64,000 nucleotides of DNA, from assembly GCA_039583875.1 (NCBI GenBank), contig CM077161.1, positions 60,641,885 to 60,705,884 on the forward strand. Reading direction: 5' to 3'. Source of the stretch: Platanthera guangdongensis (taxonomy: Eukaryota; Streptophyta; Magnoliopsida; Asparagales; Orchidaceae). Made by a program: the position numbers and the translations under genes. This document shows positions 22,305-35,012 of the stretch, piece by piece (position 1 is the first letter of the stretch; each line of letters opens with the position of its first letter). The notes below the pieces were generated by a model. It saw only the letters and a list, made by a program, of their open reading frames with translations. It had not been told where the DNA came from and made no database searches.

Positions 22305-25300
22305 GATTTGTTTTGTTATGTGAGAATCCGGCAAGATCAGTCTTTGACACGGGAGCCTCACACTCTTTCTTGTCCGAAGGATTCATATCGCGCATCGGAG
22401 TACCTTCTTCGATGGCAAAGGACAAGTTGGATGTGTTGTTGCTGAATGGGTGTTCGATATGCGCGGATAAAATCTGTGACGTTAAGATCCGTATTGGGAG
22501 CCAAGAGTTCGATATGCAAGCGTCGTTACTACCACTGGTGGAGTTCGACGTGATATTTGGCATGGATTGGCTCTCAGAGCAGCAAACCTATATTGATTGC
22601 GGTCTCAAGGAAGTCAAGCTGGGAGCAGGTCGTGAGACGACTTTTACGGGCTTGAAAGGGTCGAGTAAGACGTTGATGTCTGCTTTTCAGGTGGTGAAGG
22701 CGGTTCTTGCTGGAGCAAAGCTGTTCTTTACTCTAATAAAGGTTGCAAAGCCTAAGCCCACGTTGGACAGTATTTCAGTGGTATCGGAGTACCCTGATGT
22801 GTTCCCTAGTGATCTTCCTAGAGCCCCGCCACAGCGAGAGATAGATTTCACAATAGAGCTACTGACAGGTGCGAAGCCTGTGTCACACTCTCCATATCGG
22901 CTAGCGCCTAAGGAGATGGCGGAGCTGAAGGTGCAACATCAAGAGTTTTTGGAGCAAGGGTTTGTGCGTCCAAGTTCGTCACCTTGGAGCACACCGGTCC
23001 TCTTTGTTAAGAAGAAGGATGGAAGCTTGAGGCTTTGTATTTATTACCGGGAACTGAACAAGTTGATGGAGAAGAACAAGTACCCAATCCCAAGGATCGA
23101 TGATCTTTTTGATCAGTTGGTCGGGTCGACGGTGTACTCTAAGTTGGATCTTAAGTACGGCTACTATCAGCTGAGAATAATGGAGAGTGATATCCCTAAG
23201 ATAGCGTTCAGTACAAGATACGGGCATTACGAGTTTACGGTCATGCCGTTTGGGATGACGAATGCGTCGTCAGTATTCATGGATTTGATGAACAGGACTT
23301 TCTGGGAGTACTCGGACCATTTTGTGATCTTCTTCATCGACGATATTTTGGTGTATTCGCAGAGTGAGGAGGATCACTTCAGGCATCTTCATTTGGTGTT
23401 GGATACGCTGAGGACGAATCATCTATACGCCAAGTTCTCCAAATGTTAGTTTTGGTTGTCCTCAGTGGCATTCCTCGGTCATATAGTGAGTGGAGAGGAT
23501 ATTGTAGTTGATCCGGCGAAGATTGTTGCGATACGAGAGTGGCCTGTGCTTTCTACGGTAGCGGAAGTCTGGAGCTTTCTAACGCTTGCCGGCTATTATA
23601 TGTGCTTCGTGGAGAACTTCTCGCGGATAGTGTTACCTCTCACTACTTTGACGAGGAAGGAGCAGAAGTTTGTTTGGACGCCAGAGTGTGCGCGAGCTTT
23701 CGAGGAGTTGAAGTGTCGGTTGACCACGGCGCCTGTGCTGAGTTCGCCGAGTGGGACCGAAGGTTTTGAGATTTATAGCGATGCTCCGGGCAGTGGTTTG
23801 GGTTTCGTGCTACTGCAGCATGGAAGCATTATAGTGTTTGGTTCGATATAGCTGAAAGTGCACGAGAGGAATTATCCGGTCCACGACTTGGAGTTAGCGG
23901 CCGTGATTTTTGCCTTAAAGCTCTAGAGACAATATTTGTACGGTGTAAAGATTGATCTCTACACCGATCACAAGAGCCTGAAATATTTGCTGGATCAGAA
24001 AGATCTGAACATGCGGCAGTGTAGATGGATGGAGTTCCTGGGGGACTATACATTTAAGATCAACTACGTGCCTGGTAAGGGCAATGCGGTTGCGGACACA
24101 TTGTGTCGCCGGGCCCCAGCTCAAGCCAATTGGCTGTCGGTCCATGACGAGCGGTTGGTTCGGGAGTTAGAGGTGTTGGAGATCTCTTGCATAGACAAGC
24201 AATCAAGTGCTGAAGCATTATTGAATTGGGCTGAAGTCCAATATGACCTGCCTGATCGGATTCAGCAGGCTTTGGATATGGATGTCCACATGAAGCAACT
24301 CATGATAGAGGCTCTGGATGGGTCAAATTCCCAATTCGTTGTGGAGGACGGATTACTTTGGGAAGACGGTCGTCTGTGCGTCCCAAACGTGGGCAATTTG
24401 CGGGTGGAATTGTTGTATGAGGTGCACCATACCAAGTACTCAATTCACCCGGGGAGCACGAAGATGTACCGCGATGTTAAGAAATTATTCTGGTGGACAG
24501 GACTGAAAAAGGATGTGGCGCTTTACATGACGAAGTGTCAAACTTGCGCCTTGGTGAAAGCGGAGTGCCAAAAGCCGGGAGGATTCTTGAAATCCTTACC
24601 TATTCCGGAGAGGAAGTTTGACGACATTACTATGCACTTTGTGCACGGATTGCCAAGGTCGCAAAAGGGGAACGACTCCATTTGGGTGGTCGTAGATCGT
24701 CTAACGAAGGTGTCGCACTTCATTCCGCATAGGAAGGATGATCCGGTTTAGATATTGGCAAAGTTGTATGTGGATAATATTGTGCGGCTTCATGATGTGC
24801 CCCGCAGCATCGTGAGTGACCTAGATGGGTGGTTCACGTCCAATGATTGGAGGCTGGTGTAGCTGATGTTGGGAACAAAGCTGAGCTTTAGCACAACCTT
24901 TTATCCGCAAACGGATGGGCATATCGAGAGGGTCAATCGGACGATGGAAGACATGCTTCTCATGTGTGTCATGGACATTGGAAAGTAGTGGGAAGACCAC
25001 CTATACTTGATGGAGTTTGCGTACAACAATAACTACCAAGCAAGCATACAATTGGCGCTCTTTGCGGCCCTTTATGGTAGAAGATGTCGTACGCCATTGT
25101 CTTGGTTGGAAACGGGCGAGTAAAAATTATACAAGCGACAAGAGGTGGAGGATGCTACTTCTTTGGTGAGAACCATTCAGGAGAGGTTGCTAATCGCTCA
25201 GGACCGCCAGGCTAAGTACTATAATGCCAAGCACAGGAACGTGGAGTTTGCAATTGGCGATTGAGTGTACTTGAAGATCAAGCCGTTCAAGGGTGTCACG

Positions 25301-25337
25301 CGGGTGCGGCGCTTGAAGAAGCTAAGCCCGAGGTACC
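22305..25337 (+). pseudogene. pol: Element C pol, first part: protease, RT, RNase H, integrase
   Basis: Aspartic protease with D-T-G-A-S near 22347-22361, then the RT with [17 protein letters not shown] and the catalytic FIDDILVY near 23336-23360, RNase H (about 23760-24120), and integrase with the H-H-C-C zinc region (about 24420-24545) and the first core Asp region. Stops include TAG 23447-23449, 23849-23851 and 24749-24751, with more before 25337. The order RT-RNaseH-INT is Ty3/gypsy. Cut at 25337 by element F; the end is at 36815-37161. Confidence 0.9.
25333..25337. repeat. Target-site duplication of element F, left copy (GTACC)
   Basis: GTACC is repeated at 36810-36814. Joining the two sides gives the pol sequence seen uninterrupted in element E (59398-59440). 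Confidence 0.93.
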
Positions 25338-26456
25338 TGATGTCTTTTAGATATTCGCAAGGAGAAAATAACCAAACTAACAATCCAACAAGGCAAGTAT
25401 ACCTATCGAAATGCCTGCTAGGGGACACAGGTGTCGTATTAAAATCCGGGAACAGTTGAGTAAGCTTACTCACACAAAATCTATTATTTTATCGAAGGAA
25501 AAATTAGGGTTTAGAAGAAAGCTAAGCGTACTAAAGGAAGAGAACTAGTTGCAATGAAAGAGAGCTACTTGCATGAAAAGATAAAGAGAGCTAAAAGAGC
25601 GATTATACTTAAGCTTAGTAATGATGAGGGGAAAATGCACTCGATCAGAAATCACCTCGGCAAGAGTGGTTAGAAAAATACGATAAATAAACCTAAGCTA
25701 ATTAGGGTAAAGGTCCTTGACCGTGGAGGTTCCATAAATATTGACACGCTTCTCTCGAAGGCCGTGCCTAACTGAGTTTAGGAAGGTCCGACCGACTTTC
25801 GCCTAAATCGGAGGCCTAAAACTCGCTTTACGCGGTGAACACCACTATTGGATGTTACTCCAATCCGGGAGATTTGAACATCTGCCTCTCTCGAGGGGTG
25901 CGAACAACTCCCTTTACTCTTGATTGCTCATTTCAAACTTTCGGCCTCTCGGCTAGCCTAGAATGAAAGCAAAGGTGGAGAGTATATATCGATGATATAT
26001 CTCCAACCCGTGATAAATCAAGAGTAATTCAAGGCTAAACCCTAAAAAGAAAAGGTAAGATTCAAAGCATCATAACCTAATCACTCGAACCTCGGATCAT
26101 CAAGATCGAGTACATGGAGGATTAGTTAATCATGGTGAGGTGGAAGAGGGGGGATGAGTAGAAGAAAAAAATGAAGACAAAGTAGAAACGAAAAAATAAA
26201 ACAACACTTCTTTATTAATGGAAACAAGGTTCTTACAACTTTAAAACTAGAGATTACAAGTGCATGGAAAGTAAACTACACTATCATTAACATCATACTA
26301 CAGAAAGAAGCTAGGAGCTAATACAGGGAAAGCATTAAGCTAGAGATAAGAAGAGCTAAAAATGAAGAGACATGCTTGAAAAAAAGTTCAAAAATACAAA
26401 GGACAGAACCTCCCCTCTCAATCCAAAAAGTGTGTCTAAACCCTTGGAGATGGGCT

Positions 26457-26466
26457 CTATTTATAG
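26457..26466 (-). promoter_or_regulatory. TATA box of the F LTR (CTATAAATAG on the minus strand)
   Basis: Lies directly downstream, in the element's orientation, of the palindrome array. The other LTR has it at 36130-36139. Confidence 0.6.
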
Positions 26467-26478
26467 ATTTTTTCGAGT

Positions 26479-26970
26479 CGGGTCACGCCCCCCTGTCACG
26501 CCCGGGTCGGGCGTGACCCTGGGGCGTGACAAATTCAGTGCGACTTTTTCGAGCTGGAATTTAATTCTGGCGAAGTAGCTGAAGTACACGCCCAAATGTC
26601 ACGCCCTGGTAGGGCGTGTACATGGGGCGTGTTCTTTGCGGCGTGACTTTATTGAGCTGAAATTGAATGCTGGAGGTGACGGGCGGAATTGCTGAAGTAC
26701 ACGCCCATATGTCACGCCCGGGTCATGCGTGACCCTGGGGCGTGACACTTTCGGTGCGACGGTGGAGCGGGAAAAACGAGCGCATTGCGACGATTCCTCG
26801 GAACATGGGGACACGCCTCTGGAACACGCCCATGTCGGATGTGACACGGGCGTGACAGAGGGCGTGTTCACTAAGTTTCCACGGAATGCAGTTTCGGACC
26901 AATTGCTTCATTCCTCTGGGTTACACGCCCTAGGTACACGCCCGGGTAGGGCGTGACCTTGGGGCGTGTC
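26479..26970. repeat. GTCACGCCC/GGGCGTGAC palindrome array in the F LTR
   Basis: About a dozen words of the GTCACGCCC, ACACGCCC and GGGCGTGAC type face one another, often as hairpins around CGGGTCG or CCTGGG. The second copy is at about 36152-36640. Confidence 0.9.
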
Positions 26971-27136
26971 ACAGCAAAATTCGGCTGAAAGCCGTGAAAA
27001 CCTGCAAAAAGCAGAAAAAACGCATTAGCGACAAAAATATATACAAAGGGGAATCAAAATAAGTATTTTACAAGACATGATTTGCTTTAAAACCCTGAAA
27101 ATATCCTAATAAAATTGACTGCAAACCGTATTATCA

Positions 27137-27154
27137 AATTCCCCCAAGCTTAAG
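27137..27154 (-). other. Polypurine tract of element F
   Basis: On the minus strand CTTAAGCTTGGGGGAATT abuts the 3' LTR. Confidence 0.85.
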
Positions 27155-28960
27155 TTTTGTTTGTCCCCAAGCAAAGATATAAAAACTAGCTAATCATAAA
27201 AAGTGACTAATTCAGAAAGTTTTAATCATGCTTACATAAGTACTATGCGAAATTCCAGGTAGGGAGAATGTAAAACGTAAATCTAAAACAATTATTTTGG
27301 TATGGTTTAACTTTTATAAACTTTACTTATTAAAAATAAATCATCCAGAATTTTGACGAAATTCTTTAAATAGATTTAAGCAAGGCAATGAAAATGAAAA
27401 GAACGTATTTAGTTATTACTAGATCCAAGCAACGCATTATAATTATATCAATTAAATAACAAAAATCTAAGTTTAAATCCAAAACTAAAACTGATTTACT
27501 TTTCTTCTTTTCTTAGTTGTTAAATAAAATTTAAAAAGGCGTGAATCAAAAGTACTTAATAGGACCGAAACGTATGGTTTAGGATTATGAATAGGAGTGG
27601 AATTCAAATATAAACATGGAGGCTAAAAAATCACACTAAACCAAAACAACGAGTTTCAAAAAAATAAATTTATTTTAAACAAAATATGTATATATAATGT
27701 TTTTTCTTCTTTGTTTTTTTTCTTTATTATTATTTATTTTTTATTTTTTTTTCATCATTCATTTTTTTCTCTTTTTTCAAAACATTGCTTTTGAGTACAC
27801 TTTTTTCAACAATTTCTCGAAAGATAACACAAAATTTTCTATCATGAAAATTTTAGAATGAAACTCAAAAAAATTTATCATGATTAGATAGGTAGGAATT
27901 TGGGCTTTGGTGAAAATGAAATGCTATGTGGAGTTATCAAATGAATTTGGAAAAAAGGCTCAAAAACGGCTAACTAGTGGTAAAAGATTTTAGGTTGGCA
28001 GGAAAGCTCAAACGTAAATAAAAATGGCCTAAATCATTTTCACGCTTTTTTAAATTTATTTAAAACATAGAGTTGATAAATTTCAAAAAACAAGTTCGAG
28101 ATAATAAAAGAAGATTGATGAAATTATCTTGAAAATAAAAATAATATGTGACTTGGATCGTTCATATCTACTACGTTATTCAAAATTTGTTCTTACAAAA
28201 ATTATCTAAAAACGAAAAGGAAAATAGTGGATGATAAATTTTAGAGAAAGTAAAGAAAATAAAGAACGGAAAACCATAATAGAAATGCACGTTTTAGAGA
28301 AATATTTCACCTTAACATGCTACCGTGAATTAGAAACACAGCATGACCAACATTTTACTTGTGAAATATGATAAAAAAATGATTAGAAAAATTATAATTA
28401 ACTACGTTGTTTATAAAGAAGTTTGAGAAAAACAAAACATAAACATGGGGTACTTATTGAAATACCAAAATGCAGCTATATATATATATTTTTGGATTCT
28501 TTGGATTTTTGGGATATTTACAAAAAGCAAAAAGAAGGAGGAAGTCCTCCCACAAACTTAAAATCTACATTGTCCTCAATGGAGAAGGAGGTTGGAGAAC
28601 GAGAGAAAATTAAAGGACAGAAATGAAAGACAGAATTGAAAAATAGGTACTTCCCCGGTTTTATTTTGCAGGGAAAGCTGAGTGATGCCGCTCCTCCATG
28701 CTTGTGCTTTGGGTCTTCATGAAACGTCATCTGGTGGACTTTGTCATGGAATCAGAACCATTGGAGCAGGCGATCGCAGAAGTTTTAGCTTGCCGGAGCC
28801 ATTCAGGGCAAAAATTGTGAAATAAAGAAAACAGAAAAAGATAACTTGGGTTGCCTCCCAAGAATGCCCTTTGTTTAAAGCATCGTTTGAGCTCGACGCA
28901 TCAAAATAAGATTGTCCCAAATATTGTTTAAAAATAAAGTTCGAATAAAGTTCAAAGTTT
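27155..28960 (-). other. Non-coding region downstream of F pol
   Basis: AT-rich with long T and A runs (27700-27790). The GGTTGCCTCCCAAG stretch near 28849-28862 is a feature I associate with the 3' part of Athila-like elements. No env-like ORF of useful length is present. Confidence 0.6.
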
Positions 28961-31900
28961 TTAAGAAAAATAAAGTTCAAAATAATCAAATGTCAGGACA
29001 GGAAAGATAGAGTTAACAGGGTTGGGACTGACATCATCACAGAAATACAGTTTAATACGCTGACCATTCACTTTGAAATTACCCTTATCAGGGTGGGAAA
29101 TTAAAATAGTACCATAAGAAAAGACTTCTAAAACAGTAAAAGGCCCCGACCAACGTGATTTTAATTTACCCGGGAATAAACGTGAACGAGAATTATAAAG
29201 CAGAACTTGGTCGCACGGCTTAAAGATTTTTCGGTGCCTAAGATGTCGATCGTGCAAACGCTTCGTCCGCTCTTTATAAAGTCTGTTATTTTCATATGCG
29301 TAAGAGCGCCACTCGTCGAGTTCGTTAAGTTGAAATTTTCCAAAATCGCCGATAGAGTGGGGATCGAAGTTTAACAATCGTAAGGCCCAAAAGGCGCGGT
29401 GTTCTAACTCTACGGGTAAATGACACGATTTTCCATAAACCAACCGATATGGTGTACATCTGAGGGCGGTTTTGTACGCTGTTTGGTAGGCACATAGAGC
29501 ATCGTCTAATTTGGCTGACCAGTCTTTTCTAGATGTTGAAACAATCTTTTCTAAAATTCTTTTTATTTCTCTATTCACTACTTCGACTTGTCCGTTAGTT
29601 TGGGGGTGGTAGGCAGTGGAAAGCTTATGAGTAACGGCATATTTAGTTAGGATTTTTGAAAATTACGCGTTACAGAAATGGGAACCCCTATCACAAACGA
29701 TAGCGCACGGCGTACCGAAGCGAGAAAATAACTTTTTTAGGAAATTAACTACGACTCGGGCGTCATTTGTAGGAAGAGCTTGGGCCTCGGCCCAACGCGA
29801 AACATAATCAACGGCAACTAAAATGTACTTATTCCCGAAGCTAGAGGGAAAAGGGCCGACAAAATCAATCCCCCAGAGGTCAAAAACTTCGCACTCTAGG
29901 AAATAATTTTGTGGCATTTCATTTTTATTTGAAATATTCCCCGACCGTTGGCAACTATCACACCTACTCACAAAGGAATGCGCGTCTTTAAACAGGGTAG
30001 GCCAGTAAAAATCCGCGCTTAACACTTTGTGAGCGATGCGAGCAGCTTGATAGTGCCCACCTGTCGGTCCTTCATGCAAATGTTTAATAATATCTAATCC
30101 TTCATCAAAAGAAACACACCTCCTGATCACTTGGTCGGCACAAATTCTGAAAAGATGCGGGTTCTCCCAAAAATAGTTTTTCAGCTCAGAAAAGAATTTC
30201 TTCTTTTGATGAGATGAAAATTCTTTTGGGAGCACACGAGCCACTAGATAGTTGGCGATGCGGGCAAAACAAGGGGAAGTAGATGTGTTAATTATGAACA
30301 GCTTCTCATCAGGGAAATAGTCATTAAAAGAATTTTCGTCTAATTTTTCTATAAACGGGTTGTCTAGGCGCAAAAGGTGGTCGGCGGCCAAGTTCTCGGC
30401 ACCTCGCTTATCACGAATCTCTAAGTCAAACTCCTAGAGGAGTAAGACCCAGCGAATCAAGCGAGGCTTGGCATCCATTTTAGAGAGAAGATATTTGAGG
30501 GCCCAGTGGTCCGTAAAAACAATAATTTTCGAAAGAGTAATATAAGGGCGAAATTTGTCAAAAGCGAATACTACAGCTAAGAGCTCCTTCTCGGTTGTGG
30601 TGTAATTTTCCTGTGCAGATGTGAGTGTTTTACTAGCATAATAAATGGGGTGGAAGTTTTTGGAAATACGTTGACCTAGTACAGCTCCCACCGCATAACT
30701 ACTCGCATCACACATTATCTCAAATGGAAGATCCCACACCGGAGCTATCATGATTGGGACATTAACTAATTTTTCTTTTATTAAATTGAAGGCAGCTAGA
30801 CAGAGGTCATCAAAGATGAATGGGGCGTCTTTTTCTAAGAGATAGGTAAGGGGCTTGGTGATTTTGGAAAAGTCCTTTATGAAGCGGCGGTAGAAACCCG
30901 CATGACCCAGGAAACTTCTTATAGCTTTTATGTTCGTAGGTGGCGGCAGCTTCTCGATAACTTCTATTTTCGCAACGTCTACTTCAATACCTCTTTCAGA
31001 AATTTTAAGTCCCAAAACTAACCCTTCCCTCACCATAAAATGACATTTTTCCCAATTTAAGGCGAGGTTAGTTTCTTCGCATCGCTCTAAGACTTTTTCA
31101 AGGTTCTCTAAGCAACTATCGAAGGAATTCCAGAACACGGAGAAATCATTCATGAAAACTTCCATAATGCTTTCTACGTACTTGTCAAAGATGGCGAGCA
31201 TACATCGTTGGAATGTAGCTGGCGCATTGCACATTCCAAACGGCATTCTTCGGTAGGCGAAGGTGCCGAAGGGACAAGTAAACGTAGTTTTCTCCTGCAC
31301 CTCGGGGGAGATGGGGATTTGAAGATACCCCGAGAGGCCATCGAGAAAACAATAAAAGCTATGCCCGGAAAGTCGTTCTAAAATCTGATCAATGAACGGT
31401 AAGGGGAAGTGATCCTTGCGGGTGGCGTCATTCAAGTTACGGTAATCTATACACATTCGCCATCCGGTCACCGTCCGAGTCGGGATTAATTCATTATTTT
31501 CATTACTTACTACTGTTATCCCTCCCTTCTTTGGTACTACCTGTACTGTGCTAACCCACTTACTGTCGGATATAGGATAGATAATTCCTGTGTCTAACAA
31601 TTTCATAACCTCGCCCTTGACTACGTCTTTCATGTTTGGGTTTATACGGCGCTGAGGTTGTATAGAGTTACGTGAATTATCTTCCATTAAGATTTTATGA
31701 GTGCAGAAAGATGGGCTTATGCCCTTGATATCAGATATCTACCAAGCAATAGCTTGGCGATGCTTTTGTAAAATTGAAAGAAGTTTATCCTTTTGTGCAT
31801 CCGTGATGTAGGCCGAAACTATGACAGACAGCTTGGAGTCCTTTTCTAAGAAAGCGTATCGAAGGTGCTCTGGTAGTTCTTTCAGTTCCAAGGTAGGGGG

Positions 31901-32275
31901 TCATCATACGAGGTTTTAGAAATTTGTTCTTTTTCAAAAACTATGTCCTCGTACACTTTTTTATATGTAAAATTAAAAGGGGTGTTGCTAGCGGCCATGG
32001 CGGCTTCGTGCAGCGATTCAGTAGGAAAAGTAGAAGAGGAACAAAAATCAAAAAATTCTTTTTCAAAATTAGAAAGGCGGGTGGAGGATTCTTCACTTAG
32101 GTGTAGAGATTCAGTTGGAGGAGTAGGAGTGGAACAAAAATTGGAAAAAAATTTTCAAAATCAGAGGTGTGAGAGAAGGATTCTTCACTTACGGTATCCA
32201 TGAAAAAACAGGAGTCATCATTAGCTAGTGTGTTCTTCATCGAGGGGGTGATAGAGAAAGTTACTTCATCGTCAC
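28961..32275 (-). pseudogene. pol: Element F pol: RT, RNase H, integrase
   Basis: Read on the minus strand. 32275-31688 is a degenerate PR-RT linker with frame changes. The RT is open at 31687-30434 and carries the Athila-type pattern, but the catalytic MDDF motif reads MNDF because the codon at 31148-31150 is AAT. RNase H includes the FTDH..LKYLL region. Integrase has the H-H-C-C zinc region and a GIDFVGPF core. Stops at 30434-30436 (probably CAG to TAG) and 29663-29665 split it. All open parts share one frame. The last open part ends at 28961. Confidence 0.9.
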
Positions 32276-34414
32276 CTAATCGAAGGAGAGCTTACCATTG
32301 CTTACGTCAATGATAGCTCGGGAGGTGGCAAGCAAGGGTCGGCCAAGGATCGGGGGAACCTCGACGTCTTCTTCGATGTCCAAAATGACAAAGTCCACCG
32401 GGAAGATGAACTTGTCAACTTTGACTAGGACGTCCTCCACTATTCCTAACGGGTATTTTACTGATCTGTCGGTGAGCTGGATACTCATGCATGTGGGGTT
32501 GAGACTACCAATTCCTAACTTTTTAAATAACGAGAGGGGCATAAGATTAATACTCGCACCTAAGTCGGCTAAAGCGTGTTTGACAAAGAGATCACCAAAG
32601 ACACACGGGATAGAGAAACTACCCGGGTCACTGATTTTCTTCGGTAATCCGTTTGTCAAAACCGCCGAGCACTCAACATTTAACGTGACATGAGAAACGT
32701 TCTCTAACTTCTTCTTGTTGGTTAGGAGGTCCTTAAGGTATTTTGCGTACTTCGGCATCTGGGATATGGCTTCGTGGAAAGGCAGATTTATGTGGATTTG
32801 TTTAAACATTTCTAAAAAACGGGTGTATTGATCATCCTGTCGTTGTTTATTAAGTTCGGAAGGGTATGGCGGGGATGGATTATTTATAAAGGTGGGTGGT
32901 GTAGTGAGTTGTTTTTCTAAAATAGGGGTGATAATTTCTTCGGCAGAGGGTGGAATTTTTAAAACGGGAACGGAGCTTTGATTTTTTAAAGTGGGAGCGA
33001 AGATTGCCTCGGGCTCTTCACTTATCGTACCAGGAACTTTCTTCCCAGTCCGAAGAGTTATAGCTTTCGCTTGCTCTCTCGGGTTGGGCTCGATATTGGA
33101 AGGAAGAGACCCTACGGGTCGCTCAGAAATCATTTTAGCGAGCTGTCCTACCTGATTTTCTAAATTTTTAACACTTCCAGTTAAGGTTCTAATCATAGCA
33201 TCATTAGCATTCATGTATTTTGAAAACATTTCCTCCAAATTTGGAGGTTTTGGAAAACTTTGAGGAGGTGGTGGTGGTGCAGAAAAATCACTTTGCGGTG
33301 GCGGGAGCACAGCATTCGATGGATTGCTCCACGAAAAATTCGGATGATTTCTTAACGCAGGATTATAACTATTCGGAAAATTAAAACCAGGAGGATGAAA
33401 ATTTGCAGCAGAAAAATTATTAAAAGCAGTTCTAGGCATATTATTTACATAATCCAAATGTTCGGCGGGAGGAGTTGCAGATTCCCATACCTGAGGGGCG
33501 GAGGCAGCAGTCATCTCCGTAATTTTTTTGCTTAATATTTCAACTTGCAGTGCGAGTTGGGAGACGTTGTCCACTTCAAAGAAACCTGCAGGTTTGTTTG
33601 GGCGGGTCCTGGGCACATTCCACTGGTAAGTGTTCATGGCCATGTCCTCAAACAGCTCAAGAGCTGCTTCCGGGGTCTTATGGTTTAAAGTACCGCCAGA
33701 AGCTGCGTCTATCATTTGCTTTGTGCTTTGATTTAGCCCATTATAGAACGTCTGCACCTGCAACCATACATGCAGAGCGTGATGTGAGCATCGTCTTAAT
33801 AATTCTTTAAATCTTTCCCAGGTTTCGTATAGGGTCTCAGAGTCTATTTGCCCAAAGGCAAAAATGTCATTCCTAAGTTTTGCAGTTTTAGCAGGCGGAA
33901 AATACTTTGCCAAACATTTTTCAGTTAATTGCGTCCAAGTAGTTATGCTATTTTTAGGAAGGGTGTTCAGCCACTACTTAGCCTTAATTCTAATAGAGAA
34001 AGGAAATAATCTTAGCCTAATAGCATCATTTGTGACACCATTTATCTTGAAGGTGTCACAAATCTCAAGAAAGCTGGCTATGTGTGCGTTCGGATCTTCA
34101 TCTTGAAGCCCGTCAAATTGCACATACTGCTGCACCATTTGAATTATGCTAGGCTTCAGTTCGAAATTATTATTTGTTATTGCAGGGCGAACTATACTAG
34201 ATTCTGTACCCTCGAGATTCGGTCATGCATAATAGGACTTAGGCTTTTGCACGGCTTCCTCCACGTTGGGTTCTTCCATTCTTAAGGTGGAAAATGACTC
34301 GGAATCCTCAACCGGCACTTGGGTAGTAGGGCCTTGAAATCTCGATCTTCTCCGAAGAGTACGCTCAATTTCGTGGTCCAGGTCCAAAATAACCGACGGA
34401 CTTCCGCGGGTCAT
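32276..34414 (-). pseudogene. gag: Element F gag-protease
   Basis: Minus strand from ATG 34414. The capsid region is broken by TGA near 34223-34225 and TAG near 33974, and is open from 33913 to 32276. The long Pro/Asn-rich middle and the coiled segment before ISERPVG match Athila gag. The aspartic protease has the lineage form A-D-L-G-A-S near 32580 and a GRP.L.TS end. A frameshift at the end of protease separates it from RT. Confidence 0.9.
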
Positions 34415-34987
34415 ACACTAGAAGAAGAGAGGAGAAGAAAGATGAATAAAATAAACTAGAAAATAAAAGAGCAAATGAAGTTTGTTTTTTTTTCTTGAAA
34501 TAGTTTTTTTTTATTTTTAACTCCCGAACTTCCCAAGGGCTACCCGGTGAAGGGTTCGCAAGGTACTAGACAAGATAGTGGCATTTAGAGCCACTTTGCC
34601 CTTTTCGAGAGAGTTGGGTGGTGTAGAAAAATTTGTGATGTGGGTTTCTATTAAGTAGGCTGAAAATAAAGCTAACAATCACGCACTCGACATAAAATTA
34701 AAACACACCCACTCTACAGAAAGTAAACACACTCTACTGAAATAAAATCCTGTCATTTAACTCAAGTGAGTAGGCGGAAAAATTTAAAATATGCACACTT
34801 GCTTGAACAAAATCCAGCCATTTAACTCAAGTGAGTAGGTGGAAAAATTAAAAATCCGCACACTTGCTTGAACAAAATCCAGGCATTTAACTCAAGTGAG
34901 TAGGCGGAAAAATTTTAAGAAGGAGGGTGAGAAAGAGAAGTGATAAAATTAATATATTCGTGTTTTCAATTTATCAACGAGCGTTGC
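34415..34987 (-). other. 5' leader of element F
   Basis: Between primer site and gag ATG. It contains three near-identical copies of a segment around 34748-34915 (TTAACTCAAGTGAGTAGG words) and no coding frame. Confidence 0.7.
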
Positions 34988-35006
34988 TTCCCCGACAACG
35001 GCGCCA
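34988..35006 (-). other. Primer-binding site of element F (tRNA-Asp type)
   Basis: Minus strand TGGCGCCGTTGTCGGGGAA, six bases from the LTR, close to the TGGCGCCGTTGCCGGGG primer site of Athila-like elements. Confidence 0.9.
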
Positions 35007-35012
35007 AAAACT

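Larger units (their letters stand above)
25338..27136 (-). repeat. 3' LTR of element F
   Basis: Pairs with 35013-36809. It carries the GTCACGCCC/GGGCGTGAC array (26479-26970) and a TATA box at 26457-26466. Confidence 0.93.

Noticed and set aside
26372..26956. Open frames over the F LTR array, on both strands
   Set aside because: Products of the GC-rich palindromes. They recur in the second LTR at 36045-36629.
27155..28960. Env-like gene of the Athila element
   Set aside because: No frame longer than about 80 codons on the element's strand and AT-rich low complexity; any env ORF is gone.
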